DNA of 64,000 bases from Heligmosomoides polygyrus polygyrus (Eukaryota > Nematoda > Chromadorea > Rhabditida > Heligmosomidae): assembly GCA_947396885.1 (NCBI GenBank), contig OX377206.1:47847631-47911630 (forward strand). The letters are read 5' to 3'. This document shows positions 53,283 through 62,879 of the stretch, piece after piece. Both the position numbers and the translations under genes were made by a program. The first letter of the stretch is position 1, and each line of letters begins with the position of its first letter. The notes beneath the pieces are model-generated. The model did not search any database and was not told where the DNA came from. It was given only the letters and a program-made list of their open reading frames with translations.

Positions 53283-53551
53283 CTAACCCTTTCACGATTT
53301 TGTCCGACGATGTCGTTGGACACTTTTTTGCCGCATAAGACAATGTCCGACGATGTCGTGGGACACCATCATAAAAATTGTTCATGGAAAATTATCACGT
53401 CAAGATGGTCTATGGGAAACTTAATTTGTACTGTTTTTCATATCTAACAAATAATACAAATAAAATAAGAGGAATAATCAGCGCGAGGGAAAAATGCGCG
53501 CTGTCCCACGCGGCAGTCACCTGAAAATCGCGCGTGTCGCGAAAGGGTTAA
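53283..53551. mobile_element. piggyBac-like MITE
   Basis: A 261-bp unit (53287-53547) with ends CCCTTTCACGATTTT and AAAATCGCGCGTGTCGCGAA then AGGG. They are flanked by CTAA (left, one change from TTAA) and TTAA (right). TTAA-CCC and GGG-TTAA ends fit the piggyBac superfamily. Inside, TGTCCGACGATGTCGTTGGA is repeated at about 53302 and 53347. No transposase. Confidence 0.75.
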
Positions 53552-55000
53552 CGTTGTAAGATACCTTGTCGGCGTGTTGCGGACACCAGATCACTCAGAA
53601 CCAGCTTAGGAAATAACTACCATGAAAGCACTTTTTTACCACTATGGGTCACATCAATGAAATAAGTATGAGGTAACTGTTAAATCTGTTGCCTCATTCA
53701 GTATTAGGAACCTTTTGATGTCGTCTCAGCAGTATTTAACCAGCTGTAAACTCGAACGCTAAACAAGAAAACAATCCTCGCCCACATTTTACGCGTTCCA
53801 ACTTTTTTGTGACACCTGGCTCGTCCTTCCTCAACTTTTTCTAGTTGAGCTTCAAAAAAGAGGCAAAAACTGCGTCTCCAGTTATTCATGATTGCCTAAT
53901 GAACGTTTACGTGCTTTCGGACTCTCTGATAGAACATTCGCATTCTCCGAGCCTTTGGGCAGGCAACAGAAGCTTTCTGAGGCAATAGCAGCTTTCTGTT
54001 GCAAGGCTTGCTTCATCCACGCAAACTTGTCTTATCCTGGCTTGAAATATGTTCAAGTGGCATCTCTCGCGCTGCCGCGCTGTCTGCGTCTCTGCGTGGG
54101 GCGCGCGCCGACCGGCAAGCTCTCGGCGCTGTCGCATCCTGCGCAGCGACGCACGCGTTGTGGAGCGCGAAAATACTCGAAGCGGTCGCAATCAATAGTG
54201 CGTCTGCTGCTCCGTTGCCTAGTCTGGATGCAACGTACCAGTCTCGTCTGCTTTCTGTCTAATTTTCATTTGGTCCTTAGCGAAATTTCGCCTACCATCT
54301 TAAAATCTGAGGGATGTCGCGATTTCTCAATCAATGGGATAGGATTGCAGGTGAACGAGCTCTCGGGAGTATGGGAGTCCGACAGAGTCCGACTGACGTC
54401 TAGCTCAACCAGCGTTATAGGATATCGCCACAGACGAGTCCGACAGGGATCTAGCTGGACTGCGCGTTACGGGATATCGCCACAGACACAGTAGTAGTAT
54501 TGCACTTTTAAAGTACTTATTATGTTTCGAGAGAACGCCGAGAATTTTTGTTAGTCTAAACGTCTATCAATATTTTTTACTTGCTTTTGTTGCCTCGAGT
54601 TCGTATTTTATCCAGTCGGTTCTGCATTTTGTGTTGCAGTTGGCATCAAACGTTACTTATTTTGCTGTAATTCTAGTTAGTTGATGGTGGTCGCTCTTAA
54701 ACGACTTCATAAGAACTGAGTGCGTTTAATATTGAAATATGTTGAACTCACTCGTTCCATAGAAAACAACTGTACTAACCAGGGAAAGGTCTCAGGCGTA
54801 GATCTGAACGGGGAAAATGGATAGTACTGCGAGAAGCTCCACCCGTCATATAATAGACAAACATGTATCGTTTTTACTGAGTCCTTGAACCGAATGAGCT
54901 ACGGGCCTTCGAAGTTGGGGGTACAGTGGTGCACCGTCGGCGCGTGTCCACATGATTACGTGCGCGCGCTGATGTACAGGACGTGGCGAAAGGCTATGCG
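53552..55000. other. Unassigned; tandem duplication at 54365-54490
   Basis: GAGTCCGACAG...CTAGCT...GGATATCGCCACAGAC occurs twice, about 55 bp apart. A 200-codon + frame (53892-54494) is Cys/Arg/Leu-rich in GC-rich sequence and overlaps a long - frame. It has no motif, so I do not call it a gene. 54775-54800 carries a scrap of repeat family E (GGGAAAGGTCTCAGGCGTAG). Confidence 0.35.
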
Positions 55001-55003
55001 CCC

Positions 55004-55076
55004 AGCGGATCGGTGGCTCAGCAGGTTGAGAGGCTGCTTCACAGGTGCTGGGTCAGATGTTCGACTCCCGTGATAT
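55004..55076 (+). repeat. tRNA-like unit
   Basis: GATCGGTGGCTCAGCAGGTT has an A box (TGGCTCAGCAGGTTGAG), and ATGTTCGACTCCCG has a B box 33 nt later. It is probably a tRNA-derived SINE head or tRNA relic; acceptor-stem pairing is poor, so it is not called a tRNA. Confidence 0.5.
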
Positions 55077-55184
55077 GCACTATTTTTGCGTTTTTTCATG
55101 ACTGCCGCCTTTTTTACCAATTTGTTTCCTGCACATCTACTACACACTTCACTCTAATCGTGCTGAACACGAAGTTTGGGCAAA

Positions 55185-55330
55185 ACGATGACCATGACCT
55201 TACCATTAATCATCTCTACCTACTCCTACTTAATGCGCTGCAGCGCATTACGGGAAAACGGATACCATGTTCGTGATCGCCATCCCAAATATCCCCCTTG
55301 GAGAAGTTTGGGCGAAATTGGTGATAATGA
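55185..55330. repeat. Dispersed repeat family D, copy
   Basis: GTTCGTGATCGCCATCCCAA, AATATCCCCCTTGGAG and AAGTTTGGGCGAAATTGG match the order in copies at 8255-8345 and 47795-47935. It abuts the left LTR of the second BEL/Pao element. Confidence 0.6.
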
Positions 55331-56219
55331 CTTCAACAGCCCTAGTTTTGGTAGACACTAATGGATACGTCTGCGGCAAAGCTTGTAATAATTGTTTTAT
55401 TATGTTGGTTACCTGCAGAGCACAACATGAATATCACATCACAGCAGGCTTTTTAGACAATATGCAGAGGCGGTGCTACAAATATCTACGATAGTAGCCA
55501 ATGGGTCGAGGAAACAAGGAGGGAGTGACAAATATGTTAAAATAAATAACACACAATCAAGGGGAACAAATCTACAAATTTGATAGGAATTTTAGAAAAT
55601 ATCCTTTGTTCCGAAGTTTTCGCGTGAAAATGAGGTATGCATTTGAGCATGGTAGTCTTTCTTCTGGTACTGGTACCTCGATTCCTTGGCGGACTTCTTA
55701 TTGCTTCTGCGGTCATACATCATTGGAAAGCAGTTTTTGTTTGGCGCTCAGTGATGTCGACTTTGTTTCATCACTACGGAGACACTGTTTCTGTCGAGCG
55801 GTTCGAGGCTCATGATTATAGTTGCTGGATTCTCGACTACTGGTTGCCGAAGCCATAGCCAACTGCTCACTTCTCGATAGTGAATCAGCGTCATAGATAA
55901 CAGAAGAAGCCTGAAGAGACGACTGGATATGTGCGTCCATAGTGCCCTGATCTGCTTCCAATTTCTTCGCTCTTTCACCATCCTGCTCCACGGATTCATG
56001 CAGACGTTGAATCGCATGTCATTTGTGCTTACCTCTTTAAAGCTCCGACTCCTTAAAGCTCTAGCTTCTGTGTTTCTTTGAGCCCGTGTTGTTGCCCTTT
56101 GAAGGATAGCTTGCTTCTTCTGCAACAAATGAATAGCCGTGAGCTCCCTGCCTTAAATCAGTAAAATTGTCGTACCATTGGCACCGGATATGGTGTGGCC
56201 AAAAATAGTATGTGTCTGA

Positions 56220-56640
56220 ATCAAACCTGATGGTAGCTTATTATAGGGTCATCGTGAAGAATGATCTGGTTTATGAGATCCTGCCCGATTATTATATCCG
56301 GAGAGATCTTCGCAGAAAGGAAACTTTTCTGAGCAATTGAAAGTTTCTTCTTCTTGATGAAATTCTTGCCAGCTGGGGACAGCCTTGCGGAACTCGATGG
56401 GGTGGTCAGCTTCTCCTTGGTGAAGACTGGTACTCGCTTTAGCTTCATGCCGGTTCGACGGTTCTTCAGAGTTATGTTGACTTCCGTAGATTCGAAAGTT
56501 TATTGGAGCTCTCCTATTCCTTTAGTTGAGAAAGAAGTTGAGCTTTTAGTTGGAAGCTTCATGTCTTCTTGAAGTTTTCTCTTCACAAAACTTTAGAGCA
56601 CCGGTGTCAAGCTGGTTACTTATGGGTTGATAGTCTATCT
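56220..56640 (-). pseudogene. BEL/Pao aspartic protease region
   Basis: On - the frame after the zinc knuckles reads QLDTGALKF, with the DTGA active-site triad of retroelement proteases. A later frame reads KISPDIIIGQDLINQIILHD, matching the C-terminal IIGxD motif. Retroviral-type proteases cleave the gag-pol precursor. The parts are in different frames, so the copy is dead. Confidence 0.65.
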
Positions 56641-57120
56641 CTGACTCGTTGAATATCAGTGCCAAGGCCATTTGTAGCACACATTCAGTGATAGTCGCCT
56701 GTTTTCGTTTGACGGACGTTCCATGAGATGATGAGAAATGAGGTGCTTGACATCGGCTTGCATTTCGAAAGAGTTCTCCATTTCTTCTTGGATGTCGCAT
56801 AGAGCGATTGTTCTCTGATGACGCATACTGCTCTGTGATAGGCTACTGTTGGGAGTTGATCCTGCGTTCCTTTGGAATGTTTTCCGATTCAGTCCACCCA
56901 CGGTTAAGGTGCAAAGAAAAGAACGGTGATCTTCCCGACATCTTGGACAAGGACCAAGGATTCTGCAGAATTTTGAGTTGTGCCCTTCCGTAAAGCATTT
57001 GCGGCAAAGCTTACGTTGGCTTACTTCGTTTCTGCGTTCCTCAGGAATTGTGAACGTAGTGCAGTACTGTGGTGGGTGGATTTTACCACAAAGGGATGGA
57101 GGTAATGTCCTCCGATGCAA
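56640..57120 (-). pseudogene. BEL/Pao gag zinc-knuckle region
   Basis: RKLCRKCFTEGHNSKFCRIL is followed by GPCPRCREDHRSFLC, giving two Cys/His clusters (C-x2-C-x4-H-x4-C, then C-x2-C-x4-H-x4-C). These are typical of the gag C-terminus in BEL/Pao elements and bind the genomic RNA. The frame is open for 154 codons. Confidence 0.75.
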
Positions 57121-57479
57121 GCGCAGCTCGATCTGTCGTGACTCGTTTTGTCTTGAAAACCGGTCGTTGTCAGTATCGTGGACATACCTCCCAATAAGGT
57201 TGCCGTTGTGAGCTCAGTCGTTTCCTGTAGAGTGACGATCTCAACAACAGCTTCAATTATGTCATTGACTTTAAGAGGTATGCTAGTTTTGCTCTCCTTC
57301 CCTATTACACTGCTACAGATGTATTCCGTAAATTTCGAGAGAATCAAACGAATCCCATATTCGGTCCGCATTGAGTGTTACACCGGTTTGCTCCAGGTGT
57401 ATAATCCGCGACACGATGGCAGAGAGGGTGTTGTGACAACTTCTGGGTGTATCGTGGGCGCGCGGGATTTCTTCGACCT

Positions 57480-58430
57480 CGCTTGTAAGAATATCGTTTA
57501 TACTTTCCTATCTGTTGTATTGTTTTTTGAGGATACTGAAGGCTACGTAGAACTTGTCCCCATTTACAGGGACACAGCTTATGGAAGCTACTGCTTCCCC
57601 TTTAAGAGGCTGTTTCAAAAACAGGAATTTCTCTTGGTCACTTAGATATACGTAGTTGTGTATCAGCGACTCGAACACAGACCAGAAGGTACAGAATTCT
57701 ATGAAGCTCCCTGTGAATGTTGGAACCACAAGAAGCGGACGTCGGAGCGTGACATTGCATTCCTGTGAAGGTGTGGCTTTATTTCTCGCTGTGCAATTGC
57801 TGCCACTATTATCAGTGACAGTACGGTTAGCGTCGCTAACTTCCTGACAGCTGGCAATTAAAACTGTTTGCTAAGACAGTTCATCCTTTCTGAAGTCCAC
57901 CTTATTCTGCTAACGCATGACCGTGATGTCAAGCTCAAGTAATTCTGCTTGCAAGTGGTCATTCAAATCCGTTTTCACGTTTTTTCTCATCGGACGTGAA
58001 TTAGTAATTTCGATGGCTTCCTCTAAGCAGTTATCGTGGTACTGCTATTGCTAATTGCTCACTACCGTCCTCATCAGGTGGTTTAGCTGTGCTGTCTTCT
58101 CCTTAATGTACGCTTCGCATTCCTTCCTTTCCTCCGGAAATGCGAACGCTTGGTCGAGACGGTTGACCTCTGGCTCGACTTTCTTGATGAGTCCGCAACT
58201 ATTATCAGTGACAGTACGGTTAGCGTTGCTACCTTCCTGACAGCGGGCAATTAAAATTGTTCGTCATCTTTGTCTTGTAGACCTGCATTCCTGCCATTTT
58301 CACCTTAGAATTTACTTGGGTTGGTCCGAATTAGAACTCTTTTCCTGCCACGCGGGTCTTTTCTTAGCTCTTCTGGCTCTCTCAGATGAGAGATCGTACA
58401 ATGAGCGAGCTTTTTCAGCGATCTCTATTG
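57480..58430 (-). pseudogene. BEL/Pao gag N-terminal region
   Basis: VPTFTGSFIEFCTFWSVFES and LSDQEKFLFLKQPLKGEAVA (57508-57729) carry the W-x-x-F and LKGEA motifs of BEL/Pao gag. Further 5', LIKKVEPEVNRLDQAFAFPE and KECEAYIKEKTAQLNHLM form a coiled-coil-like N-terminal helix. A 62-bp direct repeat (57800-57861 and 58195-58255, core ATTATCAGTGACAGTACGGT) disrupts the region. Confidence 0.75.
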
Positions 58431-58499
58431 GCTCCTCTGTTGAGGTTTAACCAGAAAGCACGGTTGATTTAATTTCTTTCCAGTGAGTTGGAAAGGAAG

Positions 58500-58800
58500 T
58501 TTTTGCTCTCGGCCTCCTGAGGAACGCTTAATGGAAAGCATTTGAATTCTTCTTTCGCTAGCGATGGAATGAAGTTTCAGTTGCTGCCAGGGCTCTACTG
58601 AGAGAACGCGGTAGGAAGTCTTCAAGTCTTCCTGGTCCCCTGAGGAACGCGTAATGGATAACTTTGAAAGCTTCTTTCCCTAGCGGTGGAAAGAAGTTTC
58701 GGATGCTTCCAGGACTCTCCTGAGAGAACACGGTAGGAAGGCTTTATTAAAGTTCTCCTGGTTCCCCGAGGAACGCTTACAGGAGTACTTTTTTTAGTTT
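58500..58800. repeat. About 125-bp tandem repeat in the retroelement leader
   Basis: Two and a third units begin with CTGAGGAACGCTTAATGGA, CTGAGGAACGCGTAATGGA and CGAGGAACGCTTACAGGA. Each holds a GAGAGAACRCGGTAGGAAG block. It lies between the primer-binding site and gag. Confidence 0.8.
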
Positions 58801-58837
58801 CTGTCTCTCATTGTGAAGAGCTAGCGCAGAAACTTTT

Positions 58838-58868
58838 GCGTGGGTTTGAATCCGCGGCTGATGCACCA
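58838..58868 (-). promoter_or_regulatory. Primer-binding site with extended tRNA complementarity
   Basis: On + the sequence reads as a tRNA 3' end: GTGGGTTTGAATCCGCGGCT followed by GATGCACCA. It holds a T-loop (GTTTGAAT), acceptor strand and CCA, placed directly against the LTR end. Most retroelements match only about 18 nt; here about 27 nt look tRNA-like. The acceptor (GGCTGATGCA) resembles tRNA-Gly. Confidence 0.7.
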
Positions 58869-59420
58869 ATTTGGTACACCAATGGATGCGTTTGCGGCAA
58901 AGCTTGTAATAATCGTTTTATTACGTTGGTTACCTGCAGACCACAACACGAATATCACATCACAGCAGGTGATATAAACAATACGCAGGGGCGGAGCTAC
59001 AAATATCTGCGATAGCGAATGGGGCCAATTACCTCTGGTCTTGAAAGGGGCACCGAGCCTAGAGTGGACTACATGAGCGCTATCTCTATTGCCTACTTGC
59101 GGTACCCCTAACTTATACCTGTGGATGTTACTGAATGATACTTATCTTAGAGTGTTCATCTAAGTATGCTAAGCCTTATCATTCATTCATATTTCCTCTA
59201 CATCATACTATCATATATTCATAGATGTAGACCTTAGTTGGGTATTCACGACACTGGTCACTCGTACCTGCTGTAACCAGTACTGCTGAAGGTCACTGTT
59301 CAACATTCGCCGAAGAACACAAAACAATGTATAATTCAGAAACTGGGAAAAGTGAGTGAAACATGGCTCACAGTAAACCCTTAGTTGACAATTTAGAGTG
59401 AAATAAATGTGCTGGGATCG

Positions 59421-59517
59421 TATGCTATTCTCGCCCGCCTCGGGGACAGTACCCGGCGCGAAAAATTGAAAGACCGCCTCATACCCGGCCGGGGACGGTT
59501 GGGGAGAGAATAGCATA
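59421..59517. mobile_element. Short Tc1/mariner-type MITE
   Basis: A 93-bp unit flanked by TA on both sides. The ends TGCTATTCTCGCCCGCC and GGTTGGGGAGAGAATAGCA are inverted and the interior is GC-rich with further inverted CCCGG motifs. Too small to code for anything. Confidence 0.75.
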
Positions 59518-59569
59518 GATGTGTAGAAAATAAGCTGATTTAAACTACCATTAAGGCACTATTGTACTT

Positions 59570-59720
59570 TCGGACTCAGAGGTCGAGGAGACGTCGAAAA
59601 AAGTTTCTCGCCCAAACCTCGCCCAGGGGTATTATTTGGGGTGCTGATGACGAATCTGACATCCGTTTCTCAAATTGCGGCCGATTACGGTAGACGCGGG
59701 TGACGGTGCAATGCTGTATC
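59570..59720. repeat. Dispersed repeat family D, copy
   Basis: TCGCCCAAACCTCGCCCAGG, TATTATTTGGGGTGCTGATG, TTTCTCAAATTGCGGCCGAT and TACGGTAG follow the family D order, in inverted orientation to the 55-kb copy. 59800-59870 next to it is a scrap of family E (CCCCGTACAGACCTACGCC). Confidence 0.6.
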
Positions 59721-59899
59721 CCCAATTACGAGGGCTCCTAGCTCTTCGGATTCAAGGACTCAGCAAAAACGAAACATGTTTTTCTGCTAAATGAAGTGTG
59801 GAGATTCTCGCACTGCTATCGATTTCCCCCGTACAGACCTACGCCTGAGACCCTTCCCTGGTTAGGAAGTTAGCGAAGTGGGTCGAAACCATGGGCGGT

Positions 59900-61015
59900 C
59901 ACCAGGAATCTGCGGAATTTGAGTTTTTGTGTTCCGAATTTTCCGTTTTCTCTTGGCTGGAAGATATGGAACTGGAACGGAAATGGACGGTGACTCGTCC
60001 TCATTGACTGTTTTTTGCACTGCCTCCATTCATCTCTTGACCTTCACCCCTTCAACCTAAACGAACGGCTGAAGAATTAGATCATTTTTAGGCTCTTCCG
60101 TTTCGTATTCCGTGTTGCGCTTTTCTCGACAAAATTGCCGCACATACCTGGTGATCACGCTGCCATGCTTTTAATTCCCGAGAAAGTGCTTGAGATAGAT
60201 GGCGACGAGCAAAAGGAGTTAAGAGTTTGCTTTTTGGGTGCGACCGCTACGCGAATTACGCGAATGGGCGCCGATTGGCTTGGCAAGTTCGAGGCCCCCT
60301 ATTACAGATTTCGTAGTGCGCCATCAACGAAATCAGTTGGGTTAATGGATAACTTCTAACTAACATTCTGGCTAACTTCCTTGGAGAATGACTATCTGTA
60401 GATAGTCATTCTACTACCCCTCAATTTGCGCAACTTGGTTAGGCCTTGAGATTTTAGCAGCCCCCCTCTACTCGCCCTTCCCATCGCTGGAGAAATGGGG
60501 CTCTCTCGGGGTCAGGGAATGAGATCCTTTAGTGCTGCTGTGTTTGACTGGCATACACACGAGTAGCAGCTAGTCAGGCTCTGTTGTGCAGGTGAGGAAC
60601 TCCGAGCAGCCAGCCAGACTGCCCGAAGGGACGGGGCGAGACTTCTCAGGCGGCCTCTAATTGCCTTACGAAGTACTCACAGTTTACCCAGTGCAAGCCT
60701 TTGGCCGGACTGACATGCAGGATGCAGGACGACGCGAACACACCAATGTACTCTATGCATGAACGTGCCACACCCACAAAAAAGGTATAAGGCGATCCGA
60801 CACAACAGGTGCGAGGAGTCCATACCTTGCATCTCACCTGCGTCTCTGGGCAGTACACGGTCGCATTCGATTCGCAATTCTTCCCCTAACCATTACCCTG
60901 GACGCCCTATGTGAACTTGCAACCAGCAGATTGAGGTCCCTCTAAAGATCCCCTAAGGAGGGAATTCCGTGGGGAACCGAAGCACTAAATAAAACTAGCA
61001 AAACAACTCAAAACT
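59900..61015. other. Unassigned; family F copy 2 and a 13-bp-arm hairpin
   Basis: 60560-60780 is the partner of 45505-45745 (CTAGTCAGGCTCTGTTGTGC, GCCCGAAGGGACGGGGC, GCAAGCCTTTGGCCGGAC). 60385-60412 is a perfect hairpin (AGAATGACTATCT, GT loop, complement). A 74-codon + frame (60135-60359) has no motif. A Cys-rich - frame (60646-60858) lies in family F and is not credited. Confidence 0.45.
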
Positions 61016-61021
61016 ACTTAC

Positions 61022-61123
61022 AATCTTGTAAAGAGGTTCCATGAGCGTGAAACTATCATCAGCAGCGTGAAGAGAAATGTTCCCAAGGAAACAAGGCAGA
61101 TTGTTAGCACTGATGAACCAACA
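61022..61123 (-). CDS. Host membrane-protein gene, exon B (transmembrane)
   Basis: Acceptor GTTCTATTTCAG, 102 nt, donor AAGATT|GTAAGTAG. With exon A's last two bases (AG|T, Ser) the frame reads VGSS, then the hydrophobic run VLTICLVSLGTFLFTLLMIV, then SRSWNLFTR. It is a single membrane-spanning helix followed by Arg residues, which by the positive-inside rule puts the C-terminal side in the cytoplasm. A second frame of the exon is also open, but only this one agrees in phase with both exons A and C. The intron to exon A is 171 nt. Confidence 0.8.
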
Positions 61124-61294
61124 CTGAAATAGAACACCTCAATTCATTGAACATGTCATAGCATATAAGCATATAATATCTGCCTCGCAGATGTGTTGTG
61201 GTTACACATAACTTCATGTGAGTGTTGCTTGTCGTTAACTCTTTTAACAAGGATAACGGTTATGAAATACAAACATTAATTCTTTCAACCATAC

Positions 61295-61401
61295 CTTGAA
61301 ATTTGATGCTCCCCAGAATGACACAATGAGTAAAATTCTTTCGTTAGCTCTTCAAGCGTTGTGTGCTTATTATCGTAAGGAAGTTTATTTTTTATGGTGC
61401 T
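61295..61401 (-). CDS. Host membrane-protein gene, exon A (juxtamembrane)
   Basis: 107 nt on -, from a TATTTAG acceptor (less typical than TTTCAG) to the donor TTTCAAG|GTATGG. It reads STIKNKLPYDNKHTTLEELT then KEFYSLCHSGEHQIS, ending with two bases of a Ser codon. It is a hydrophilic stretch just before the membrane helix of exon B. The alternative is a longer exon from TTTCAG at 61464, but that has an in-frame TAG. Upstream exons with a signal peptide or ectodomain would lie beyond 61.4 kb and were not found. Confidence 0.65.
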
Positions 61402-61442
61402 CTAAATAGCATGTATACGTTTGCTGGCTATAAATATTTCAG

Positions 61443-61585
61443 TTTCGATGTTAGACACTGAAACTTATCACAGCCTGGGATGGAGGTGCCTAGTAGAACA
61501 GACAGCGAGAAGCATGCCTAACAGAAAGCCAAAAGGACGAGGTCTCGCTCTATGGAATACGAAGGATTTACAAATTTCCATAAAG
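61443..61585 (+). CDS. Possible + strand exon
   Basis: Acceptor ATAAATATTTCAG, 143 nt, donor ATAAAG|GTATGT. It reads SMLDTETYHSLGWRCLVEQT, ARSMPNRKPKGRGLALWNTK and DLQISIK. It ends on a codon boundary, and the next candidate exon (62353) starts on one. It lies opposite the - strand gene, so overlap or a chance frame is possible. Confidence 0.3.
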
Positions 61586-61769
61586 GTATGTTTGCTCGAT
61601 GTTATAACAGAAATTACAGCGGAGACTGCACATAACATTTCTATGAACACCTTCAGCTCAACTGGTTTCCTGCAAATACCAGCTTCCGGCTAATCCGGAT
61701 ATACGTGTGAGTACTGATTGGTTCCACGAGGTGAGGACGTCGAGTTCGATCAAACACGATTATGTAAAG

Positions 61770-61862
61770 GCGTAGAGGATTCCTTCCCGGTTAGCAGGTG
61801 GTGCGGGTTCGAGTCCCGCCAGGCGCACGTTTTGATCGCAACAAAACATCGTTATGAGAGCA
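61770..61862 (+). repeat. SINE2 copy
   Basis: AGGATTCCTTCCCGGTTAGC, then a B box in GGTGCGGGTTCGAGTCCCGC and CAGGCGCACGTTTTGATCGC, ending in AACAAAACATCG. The tRNA-like 5' half is rearranged compared with 46598-46668. Confidence 0.7.
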
Positions 61863-62352
61863 TGCGTATAACAATTCCAAGTTCACTTCAAAGTTAGATA
61901 ACACCAAAGTTCCTTTTGTGTTTTCACGTGCCCAATATAATTCGCATAGCCGAAAGTTCTATGAATTTTTAAGAAGACAGTTCACAATGATTTTCGTAGA
62001 CAGTTCTAGAACTAATCTCATCGATTGTTTAAATCAACGGGAATAGCTCAAGGACTCTCCAAGAAGATCAAATCTATTAAGTGAACAAATACGATACAAC
62101 CGAAGAGCACTGCTAGACATGTTTAAAAACATATTTGAATAATATGAAGAAATGAAAATAAACTTTTATGGTTCGTTTCCCTGCCTTCCATCAGACGAAC
62201 TTTATTGTAACACCTCCCCGGTGGCTCATCAGTGCATATAGGATACATTATAAGTTTAATATTATTTGTTTACTAAATAACTACATAATAAAGGTTTTAT
62301 AAACATTTCCGAAAATATTTTAATTAGCATACAGCTTGAATTTGAATTTCAG

Positions 62353-62415
62353 AAATCAGCCGAATTTAAAACACTAAAAGCTCTAGGGTTTAACATTTCT
62401 CGGCTAGATTTATAA
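62353..62415 (+). CDS. Possible + strand terminal exon
   Basis: Acceptor TTTGAATTTCAG followed by KSAEFKTLKALGFNISRLDL and TAA. It agrees in phase with 61443-61585. It is only 20 residues in AT-rich DNA, so support is modest. Confidence 0.3.
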   Translation, partial: KSAEFKTLKALGFNISRLDL

Positions 62416-62611
62416 TGAGAGCTTCAAGGGTTATAAATTAAAGCGTAAAATAACAAATTAATTAAAGTATGACCAATAAACGCTAGCTAGCAGCATCCGT
62501 TAGAGTTACTAATCCTTTAGATTCCTCGACAAAATGTCCGCCGACGTTTTTAAGATCAAAAAATGTTCGTCGCAGCGAAATTTCTAGAAATCTTCACCGG
62601 TCCCTTACACT

Positions 62612-62875
62612 ACATCTGATACCAGGTTCTTGGTTCGGATTTCCTGCCCAGGCCAACCAAGCCTTCCTTCCCATCGCGGTCGGTGAATTGGTACGAATTG
62701 GCTCGTTGGGAAGGATAAGCGCTGTCTTGTTCAACTGGCCACCGCAAGTCATTCATTATATGACCAAATACGCGTTCAAATCGCCTCCATGGCTTCCCAT
62801 AGAAGTGGAATGGTTGGGGCATCCTAAAAGGGATTGAATGACGCCGTCCTTTATCCTTATCCTTTATCCTCTTAC
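62612..62875 (+). mobile_element. SINE1 copy, 5'-truncated
   Basis: It starts in the B-box region (ACCAGGTTCTTGGTTCGGAT), then CCAACCAAGCCTTCCTTCCC, GGTCGGTGAATTGGTACGAA, TGGCCACCGCAAGTCATTCA, GAATGACGCCGTCCTTTATC and a TTATCC repeat tail. Overall close to the 17734-18034 copy. Confidence 0.85.
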
Positions 62876-62879
62876 ATTA

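Larger units (their letters stand above)
55346..59025 (-). mobile_element. BEL/Pao element 2, internally deleted
   Basis: LTRs at 55346-55505 and 58868-59025 are about 85% alike (shared GGCAAAGCTTGTAATAAT and AATATCACATCACAGCAGG). Each contains AATAAAAC on - as a likely poly(A) signal. On - the order is primer site (58838-58868), 5' UTR with tandem repeats, gag, zinc knuckles and protease. Reverse transcriptase, RNase H and integrase were not found, so most of pol is missing. It lies inside the large intron of the - strand host gene, in the same orientation. Confidence 0.8.

Noticed and set aside
53892..54494. 200-codon + frame
   Set aside because: GC-rich sequence with equally long frames on -, odd Cys/Arg composition, no domain and no splice context.
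60646..60858. Cys-rich small secreted protein on -
   Set aside because: The DNA belongs to repeat family F, also present at 45.5 kb, and has no signal peptide or splice support.
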